NCBI RefSeq assembly: GCF_027172205.1
Contig: NC_070614.1
Location: 48,672,001-48,736,000 of the forward strand
From: Podarcis raffonei
Lineage: Eukaryota > Chordata > Lepidosauria > Squamata > Lacertidae
DNA: 64,000 nt
Direction of reading: 5' to 3'
Shown: positions 56,100 through 64,000 of the stretch, in pieces
Position numbering within the stretch: the stretch's first letter is position 1
Layout: each line of letters opens with the position of its first letter
Translations under genes and position numbers: made by a program
Notes under the pieces: model-generated
The model's input: the letters and a program-made list of their open reading frames with translations, nothing else
Database searches by the model: none
Told to the model about the DNA's origin: nothing

Positions 56100-57330
56100 G
56101 TTTAATACTTTGGAATCCTGTATATCTTTACCTCACCTTGGTCTTATACATCACCTTGATTGCCCCTGGGCAAAAACCAAACTAACCCTGTTACGTTTAA
56201 TCAACTAATTAATTAATGTGTGCATAGGTAAGAGAAAAACAAGTGGTTTGAGTTTTTGCAGGCCAAATTCAGCCCAATTCCGGTACTTCATATAGCCTTG
56301 TTTTTCTGAGCAATTGAACTTTTGGGTTTTGAAAAGGTGTTAAACCAGGTGATAAAAAAGAGGAAGTGATTGGCTCCCAAATATATCCCCTGGACCTCAT
56401 TTCTGATTATTATTATTTTCACACCTTCACGCCAGCTCTCAGGATGTCAGTGTTCTTTTTAAAGGGACTTCTTAAGAACTTGGGGGGAACTCTGAAGGCC
56501 TCATTGCGGCGGAAATGACTCCCCAACAGAAACAGACTGTGGGTCATCCAACAGAGGTCTGGTTGCTTCAATCATCTCCGACCTTGGGATCGGTGAGTTC
56601 AGAAGAGGGTTTGTTCCTTATGTTGGGGGACAGGGGAATTGTAGTATGGAAGGTTGGGTGGATGCAGGTACATTGTCTCTGGACCAATTGAATAAGATGA
56701 CTTTTATACATATGCTGCGTTAAAAGATACTTACCACTTTCCAGAGGTGGCCTAAAGTATCTGCAATGGCAGCATTTGTTAATAACCCTGTTTGGACCAG
56801 CATCAAAGACATCAGAAATATTAGAACAATTGGTTAAATCCTTTGAGACCAAAAAGCTGGTTACTATTTTTTTATAGATATTTGGTATCAATAAATCAAT
56901 CTGATATGCAGATTCTGATAAAAGAATGGAATTAAGAATTGGAGATTCCTATATTACCTAGACAGTAGGAGAGTGTTTTAGCTTTCGTAGCAAAGGTGTC
57001 ATTGGATTATGAATTACATCTTAGACAACAAAAAATAATGTTTAGAAATTATGGGACTCTGTTACGTTTGTATAGAAAGGGACTATCTACCGCAACTGAG
57101 CATCTTTATGTAAGGGAAACGGGAGTAGAAAGAGCTTGGAGCAGCTGCTTATGAGGCAAGGAGGACTGCCAGGCAATACTGTAGGCAATACTGAGCTCAA
57201 TATAAGGAAGCGTCCTATGTTCCAATGTCAGGCTACAGCAATGTGGGCACATGAACCTTCCCCAAGTGCCACATTCAGCTCAGAAGCTTCCCACCACTCA
57301 GTCAAGAGAGAAGCCTTAAGAAGGTAGGTG
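56100..57330 (+). other. Flank between L2 and upsilon switch region 2
   Basis: The left part matches copy 1 (tttgagtttttgcaggccaa, about 30,760). About 56,590-57,100 is a minus-strand L1-like A+T-rich fragment absent from copy 1. A SINE 3' fragment lies at about 57,180-57,225. No gene. Confidence 0.5.
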
Positions 57331-60300
57331 AGAAAAGCCCTGGGGCTCCTTGCTAACTTCTCCCAGGCTTGTTACTCAGCTAGATCCCAGCTGGTCTACC
57401 TGCCAAGCCGCTTCTTGCATCCAAGCTATGGTTTATGCTAGGAAGCTGGAGGGGGGCTACCTGAGAGTCTGGCTGAAGCCTCATGGTCTACTGGGAAACT
57501 CCTGAGTTCCCAGAGGAATGTTGAGCTTCAAAGAGGTGGGTTGGGCAGAAGAAGGCTACCTGAAAGCTTGCTCAAATGCTAGGAGTTTCCCAACTTCCCA
57601 GTGAACATATGGCTTCCAGGGAATTGGCTGGGTGGAAGGAGGAGACTGAAAGTCAGGTGCTCAGCTGTGAAATTCCTCACCTCACCGCAGCAGGTGGGCC
57701 AGGGAAGGTGCCTGAAAGCTTACTCCAAGCCTAATGACTCCTGCTCTCTTGAAGGAGTACAAGGTTTATGGGAAGCCGATGGGGAGGAATGGAGCTACCC
57801 AAAAACCTGTCCCAGCTGGGTGATGGCAAGGACCCAGCTGAACACTAGGGCTTGCAACAAGCTGGACAAGTGCAAGGGAGTGCTATAAAATCCACGTCAG
57901 CTGTAAGACTCCTGGCTTCATACATGAGCAGTATGCTTCATGAATCCTGGAGGGAGGGAAACTGGAGCTATGCCCCACCTGATGCACAGCTGTACAGTTC
58001 AATACCTAGTTCAGTATTAGGATTCAAGGAAGCTAATCCTGGAGCAGAGGAAAGCTGAAGCCAGCCCTGAATGCAAGGTGTTATAGGTGCTTGGGAGCTG
58101 CCAGTGGGGCTGCTTTGAGGGCTGCCCCAAGCCTGATGCTCAGTTGGGGGAGCAAAAGCCAGGTGCTCACAAAAGCTGAGGGGAGCAGCCGGGTGGGTGG
58201 ACTGCCAAAATGCCTCCCCAAGCCCAATGCTCAGCTAGAAGATTCTTGCCTAGTTAGCTGTGTGCTAGGAGCCACGAAATCTGTAGGGAGCAGCTTCAGA
58301 GGTTTCCTGATGCCGGCAGCAAGCTTTAGGCACAAGTATTTGACAACCCACCCAAGTGGTATAATTCACAAAAGCTGGTGGGGAGGAGAATGACTGGATG
58401 GCTGTCCCAAGCCGCACGCTCAGTTGGGAGATTTTTTGCCACCTACCTAGCTGTTGGTCTTCCCATAAGCTGGTGGAGGAAGCAGTTGAGAAGCAGGGCT
58501 ATGTGTAAGGTTTTGCAATTGCTGGGTGGGTTCCTGGAGGCCTGCTCCAAGCCCGGTGCTCAACTGGGGGATTCTTGACCACCCAGCTGGATGTCAGGCT
58601 TTATGTAAGCTGGTGGGGAGCATTTGGGAGGAGAGCACCTGGATTCCTGCTCTGAGCCTCACGCTCAACAGGGAGGTTCTTGACCACCCAGTTGAGAGTT
58701 AGGCTTCACAAAAGCTAGTCGGGTGCTGCCAGGTGGGTGGGCTGCCCAGGTGCCTGCCTCAAGCCTGATACGAGGTTCTTGACCACCTAGCTGTTCACAT
58801 AAGCTGGGGGAAGGAGCAGCTGAGAAGTTGGGGAGGGCTATGTGGATGCATGACAAAAGCCAGGTGCTCAACTGTGAGATACTTGGCTTATCAGACAATC
58901 AGCAGACTGATAGGGCTGGTGGGGAACAAGAGGCTGCCAGAGAGCCTACTTCAACCTAATGCCTAGCTGGGAGTTTCCTGACTTTCAGATTAAGCTTCAT
59001 CTGGCAAGGAGGAGGGTGGTTGAAAGTCTACTCCAGCCAGATGCTTAGCTGGGAGATTTCTGCCACTGCCCCCACTCCTTGATGAGCAGCAGGCTTCAGC
59101 CTCGCAGGGAGCAGGGGAGCTACTTAACAGCTTGTCCCAAGCCTGATACTCAGCTGGGAGATTCCTGGTTTGCAGCTGAGCACAAGGCTTAAAACAAGCT
59201 GGACAGGTGCAAGGGAGTGCTATAAAATCCACCTGACGCTCAACTGAAAAATTCCTGGCATCATGTTGAAGCAGCAGACGAGAATAAATGGACTGGGGGT
59301 GGGGGACTGGAGCTCTGTCCCACCTGATCTTCAGCTGGGAGATTCTTCAATACCTACTTCAAGGAAGCTGATCTTGGCACACATAGGAAGGCTGAAGCCA
59401 GCCCACAGTGTAAAGCTGGGTGCTCAACTGGGTGATTCTTGACCACCCAAGTTTGAGTGGCACTTCAGAAAAGCTGGTGGGAAGCAGCTGGGTGGGCTGA
59501 CAAAATGCCTGCCCCAAGCATGATGTTCAGCTAGGAGTTTCTTGCCTACCTAGCTGAGTGCTAGGAGTCACAAAAGCTGGTAGGAAACAGCCAGTGGGGT
59601 TTCCTGATGCCTGGTGCACAACTGGAAGGTATGTGACAACCCACCCGAGTGCTATCATTCACAAAAGCTGGCAGGGAGCATCCAGCCTAGACGCCTGTCC
59701 CAAGCTCAGCTGAGAGACTTTTGACTATCCAGCTGAGCATTAGAAATAACAAAAGCTGGTGGGCAACAGCTGAGAGGGGAGACTGCCTGGATGGCTGCCC
59801 TAAGCCTCGTGACAGACTAGGAGATTTCTGACCACCCAGCTGTGCGTTAGGCTTCACAAAAAACAGCTAGCAGGGAGCAGCAAGCTGGGAGGCTGCCTGG
59901 AAGCCTGCCCAAAGCCTAACACACAGCTGGAAGGTTCTTGCTAACTCAGATCAATGTAAGACTTCACATAAGCTAGTGGGAAGCAGTTGGCAAGCTCTCT
60001 GGATGTCTGCCATTAGTACCTCCCTGCTGAGCATCAGGCTATCAATCAGCAAACTTCAGGGAAGATGGCAGGGAACAAGGGGCTGCCTGAAGAGCTTGAT
60101 CTAACCTGATGCTCGCTGGGAGTCTCCCAAACTTCCCAGATGAATGTTAGGCTTCATTTGGCAAGGAAGGTGACTGGAAGTCCACTCTGATGCTTAGCTG
60201 GCCGATTTCTGACCACCACCACCCAGATGAGCAGGAGGCTCCAGCCTGGCAGGGAGCAGAGGAGCTGCCTGAAAGCCTGTCCCCATGCCTGGCGCTCATC

Positions 60301-60780
60301 TATGGTGCTTTTGGCCTCCCAGATCCACAACAGGCTTCAGGAGCAAGGAAGTATCTTAAAGCCTTTACCAAGCCCAGTGTTAAACAGAGAGACCCATAAA
60401 CTTCCTGAGCCACAGCAGGCTGCAAGAAGCTGAAAGGAACAACCAGGGGGCAGGGGCTGGCTGGGGGCTAGGACGTTCCTGACCCTTCAGATGTAAGAAG
60501 CTGGAGGTGCTTTCTGAAAGTCTGGTCCAAGCCTGATGCTCAACTGGGAAATTCCTGACCATTCAAAAGGGGTAACAGGCTTCATGGGGGCTGGATCTGC
60601 TCCAGGCGTGAATCTCAGCCTGGAGATCCCCCAATTCTTACTTGAATAGTAGGCTTTAAGGAAGCTGTCTTGGATCAAGGAGGCTACCTTAGCTTGGCTC
60701 TCAGCTCAGAGTCTGGCTTCAGGGAAGCCAGATGAGAAGCTGACAGGGCTGTGGGGGAGCCAGTGGGCTACTTGAATGCC
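57330..60780 (+). promoter_or_regulatory. Upsilon switch region 2
   Basis: About 3.4 kb of the same degenerate roughly 105-bp tandem unit as at 31,980-34,900 (gcctgatgctcagctgggag, cacaaaagctggtggggagc). It is dense in AGCT and CAGCTGGGA. Early units align one-to-one with copy 1, for example ctggacaagtgcaagggagt at both 32,537 and 57,862, and that word recurs at about 59,200. No constant gene of its own lies in the window, so the gene it serves should be just to the right. Confidence 0.85.
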
Positions 60781-63066
60781 TGTCCGATGCCCGAGCTGTA
60801 ATGTGTAGCTTTAGGGCTTTGTCTCTTGAGACCTGAAACTGCAAGCTCAGCCAAGGAACAAGAGCGTTAGGAAGCAAGCGGCTTTGAGGAGCCTAAGTTC
60901 TACTCCCTGCTCAGAAAGTGTTCTTTGGGACAAAAAGACCCCTAAGGTTTGCTAGGCTGCAAGGGCTGAAGTAGACAGGAGCCCTGGGTTCTCTCTGGAG
61001 TGGGCTGCAACAGATGAGTGGGGTCAAGCTGGTTACGACAGAGGTCTGTATCCAGCCATAGAAGAGTAGGGTAGTTAAGTGGTTTAGAGAACAAGGAATG
61101 TGGTATCTGGTGCACCTGAGAATGGCAGACCTGGCGAAGCTCATGCTTCTGGGGGAGGAGAGAGGAGCATAACAGCTTGAAACAAGCATGAACTCCCCAC
61201 ATTAGGAGAGTGGTTTCCAGTGCTTGCAAGCTGGAGTCAGCGTGTGCTGGACTCCTAGGTCTGATCATCAGCTCTGGCTGAGGAGGGGAAGGTAGAAAAG
61301 ATGTGGGTGACTGGGAAGGGGGCCTGTGCAAGGTCAGAAGTGATGTTCCATGGGGCTGAAAGGCACCCCAGGTCTTGTAGCTAGAGTAGGACATGTTTGG
61401 CAGTTGTCACTATTTAACAGGAATGGTTCCTCTTTTCTGGAACTTGTCTCTGCAAAGCACTGTCCCTGCCTTGCCTTTGGTATGGGCCTTGTTGAAACTG
61501 TCTTAATTATGAGTTGCTTTTGCTCAGCAGCATCCCCAAGACTTCTAAACATCTCTGTGTGGACAGTGATTCACCCGCCTCATCTTTAACACTCACACAT
61601 GCTGAGGTCGCTCACATTCAGTATTTGAGAACATGTTGTTGGAGTCATGCTTTCTCACAATATTTGCACCTTCTTGGCTGTTAAAGATTGCTGGGCAGTC
61701 CCATTTTATGTCTGGATTTTATCTACTGCTGGGTTATCTTGTCTTGATGTTATCATTTTACTGAGTTGTTGCATAGCCTGTTTTATTATGTATGCTGCCT
61801 GTTGAGTCAGCCACCAGAGACACACGACTGTTTCTTTGGTCTTACTCCTGAAACAAGGTATCTAAGCAGTTAAAGTTTTTCCCATCATGGCAGGAAAAGC
61901 TTCCCCTCCTAACTTTCTGAGTGACACCTGTGTGGGGAAAGGAACTGGCTATGTGTCTACAATTTGCAAGCTGTTGAGAAACCTGAAGTTTTTCTCATGG
62001 GACAGACGTCCGGCAGCACCCTCTTGGCCTAAGGCTCTGCATTCTCTAACGGACAGCAAGGCCTTGTTTCCACAGAGGTAGTAGACCTAGGTCTCAGAGA
62101 TAACACGTGGCTGATATGCCTTCATTTTTCCCCCAACCTGCATTATTTGTAAAAAGCACTGTTGCTGTTCAAATAGTGAACCAGGGGGAAATGGGGCACC
62201 TCATGCTTAGGGGACAAATTTGCCCCTCCATTCTTTCCGTCCAGCTTTTACAACCCTCCCCAGACTTACCACATTCCATTCCTTGAGTGTTTTTTGCCTG
62301 GTTGGGAAGTGTCCTTGAATTGTGATACTGGTTCTTGCTTAACTTGGATGGGGGAGTCTATGTGTGCACAGAATCCTCTGAATTTTCTGCAGCTAGAAAG
62401 TGCAAAAGTAAGAGTTCCATCTTTTGCTCTGTTCATCTTTGCTCCTTTTGACTTTGAACATGACTCCAGTTAGCATGTGCCCCCAGAACATTGCTCATGA
62501 TGGAATGAGACCCTTGGGTTACAAATGTTCCCCACCCTGCTGCTAGAATTTTTCCTCCCTGACATCATTTCCTTTAGGCATAGGCCGGAAACAGTTTTGC
62601 CACCAGTAAAAACTAGGCAAAAACTACACGCTTCCTTTTTACTGCTTTCCATAAACCACAAAGCCCCCTTTTCGTGGATTTAAGATTCCCCCCACAACTT
62701 TTTTTTAATAAATAAATGTAGAATTCAAAATAAAAATGTATCTGGTTTGGTTATACATTAAAAACTTGAAGCCCCAAAAATTTGATGTGGAATTCACTGA
62801 TGCAGCTCAAGGACAGGTGTCAAGCATTTGGCAAATTTGGAAAGAATCAGCCAGTTGGTGGGTGCTAAACGGGGCTGTTTGTATTCTGCAAATAATTCAG
62901 CATCCTTAGCTTTCAGTATTTTCAAGAGAGTTTCTAGCTCTCGTGGTTAAGAAAATAAATTTGAAACTGTTGCTTTGGTGCAATAGATACCTTCCCTCTC
63001 TCAAACAAATGGCCAGGTTTGGAACTTGTTGGCAATAGGTTTGGAACTTGTTGGCAATAGTAGAAC
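60781..63066 (+). other. Intron between switch region 2 and the next CH1
   Basis: Matches 34,940-39,580 of copy 1 without its CR1 and palindromic repeat. Examples are tctactccctgctcagaaag (60,898 / 34,974) and cagcaccctcttggcctaag (62,013 / 38,510). No coding sequence. Confidence 0.65.
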
Positions 63067-63078
63067 TATGGATGAACT

Positions 63079-63456
63079 GAGGGATGTAGGTGGCACTGTG
63101 GTCTAAACCACTGAGCCTCTTGGGCTTGCCGATCAGAAGGTTGGTGGTTTGAATCCCCACGACAGGGCGAGCTTCCGTGGCTCGGTCCCAGCTCCTGCCA
63201 ACCTAGCAGTTCAAAAGCACACAGTAGATAAATAGGTACCACTGCGGTGGGAAGGTAAACTGTGTTTCTGAGCACTCTGGTTTCCATTTTGGTGTTCCAT
63301 TGCACCAGATGCAGTTTAGTCATGCTGATCACATGACCCAGAAAGCTGTCTGTGGACAAATGCCAGCTCCCACAGCCTGAAAGCAAGATGAGCGTCACAA
63401 CCCCATAGTCGCCTTTGACTGGACTTAACCGTCTAGGGGTACTTCGCCTTTACCTT
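63079..63456 (+). mobile_element. Sauria SINE, full length
   Basis: tRNA-derived head with an A box-like gtggcactgtggtctaaacc and B box-like ggtttgaatccccacga, body gcttccgtggctcggtccca and gatcacatgacccagaaagc, tail ggtacttcgcctttaccttt. It is flanked by the 12-bp target duplication tatggatgaact (63,067-63,078 and 63,457-63,468). Copy 1 has the empty site (ataagaatgaactcgg, about 39,596), so it is younger than the upsilon duplication. Confidence 0.92.
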
Positions 63457-63699
63457 TATGGATGAACTTGAGCATGTCCCAGTGTCTTTCAGGTTAATGT
63501 GCTGCCTCAATAATGTTTGTGATAGAGGCAACCAGGCCCCTTTAAGGCTCTTACTGTTAGCACTGTCTCCAAGAGCAAAGGATTTGCTTCTAGTATCAAT
63601 AAGATCTTAATAGAAATTGTGACAGGCCTCCTTACTGGGCTGAAAGAGGTCTGGGAGATAACTTAATTCATAACTTAATTCTAAGAAGAATCGCACCCG

Positions 63700-64000
63700 G
63701 GGCATCAGACAAGCTCTGCACAGGCCCAAACATTTCTTCTTGTACTTCTTTGGCGATCACTCATAGCCGAGTAAGATTGTCTTCCATAAGCACGGTTTTA
63801 ACAGTGGACCCATAAGTGACTGTAGAGGCCAGTTCTGGATCCACACATCCTTCCACAGTGGGGACATAGGTTTCCAGGCAGGAAATGATCATGATAAGAG
63901 TTTATCAAGCGTGCCTTCCTCTTAGCACATTTCTCCCTTTCATCCTGACTTCAAGCGTCTTCAAAGCTTGTGATACCTTTGGTAAAGGCTGTTCTCCAGT
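63700..64000. repeat. Probable interspersed repeat at window end
   Basis: The homology to copy 1 stops near 63,655. The following sequence (gatcactcatagccgagtaa, catccttccacagtggggac, tggtaaaggctgttctccag) looks like an inserted repeat. I cannot name its family from sequence alone, and it runs off the window. Confidence 0.4.

Larger units (their letters stand above)
55080..63650 (+). repeat. Upsilon duplication block, copy 2
   Basis: Collinear with 29,215-39,770 (see anchors there). It contains a second switch array and reaches as far as the segment that in copy 1 lies about 400 bp before IgY CH1. It lacks the CR1 and MITE insertions of copy 1 and has its own L2 and Sauria insertions. Confidence 0.8.

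Noticed and set aside
1-64000. CRISPR arrays, operons or other prokaryotic systems
   Set aside because: The sequence is vertebrate: introns with GT-AG borders, AATAAA signals, SINE/LINE content; no direct-repeat/spacer array.

Overview
The window is part of an immunoglobulin heavy-chain constant-region (IGHC) locus of a squamate reptile, most likely a lizard. Every immunoglobulin exon lies on the + strand. The squamate call rests on the repeats: a Sauria-type tRNA SINE with an ACCTTTACCTTTA tail, Bov-B 3' ends, CR1, L2 and L1 LINE pieces, and a 242-bp pogo/Tigger-like MITE. It also rests on IgM-like and IgY-like (upsilon) constant genes lying together. Exon borders were read by eye from splice signals; all internal borders keep the phase 1 usual for Ig constant exons.

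Layout. (1) 1-5.4 kb: the 3' end of one mu gene (IgM-a): CH4 with secretory tail and poly(A) signals, membrane exon M1 and a 3-codon M2. Its CH1-CH3 lie left of the window. (2) 5.4-15.4 kb: repeats and an AGCT-rich switch-like tract (about 10.5-12.4 kb). (3) 15.4-26.6 kb: a second mu gene (IgM-b/c) with an unusual layout: CH1, CH2, CH3, CH4 with secretory tail, a 59-bp CH2 remnant, then a second CH3' and CH4' with secretory tail, then M1 and M2. It looks like two mu genes fused by a deletion whose junction is readable at about 20,375. (4) 31.7-34.9 kb: a strongly repetitive switch region with units of about 105 bp. (5) 40.2-49.5 kb: a complete IgY gene: CH1-CH4, poly(A) signal, M1, and M2 encoding a 25-residue cytoplasmic tail with a YKNV motif. 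(6) 55.1-63.65 kb: a second copy of the flank that precedes IgY, including a second upsilon switch region. It stops a few hundred bases short of where the next IgY CH1 should begin, so another IgY gene is predicted just right of the window.

How it works together. Each switch region lies 5' of a constant gene, so the order IgM-a / S / IgM-b/c / S / IgY / S / (IgY-2) fits class switching from an upstream mu to the second mu and then to the upsilon genes. Within each gene the internal CH4 donor (G|GTAAA) allows the secreted end to be swapped for M1-M2. In IgM-b/c the last AATAAA is kept only after the first CH4. Secreted chains should therefore end with CH3-CH4, while membrane chains must pass through CH3'-CH4' and could carry six constant domains. 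No IgD-like exons were found anywhere in the window.

Most of the rest is repeat-rich intron or intergenic DNA. Several insertions date the duplications, because the homologous position in the sister copy is empty. No retrovirus-like element was recognised.
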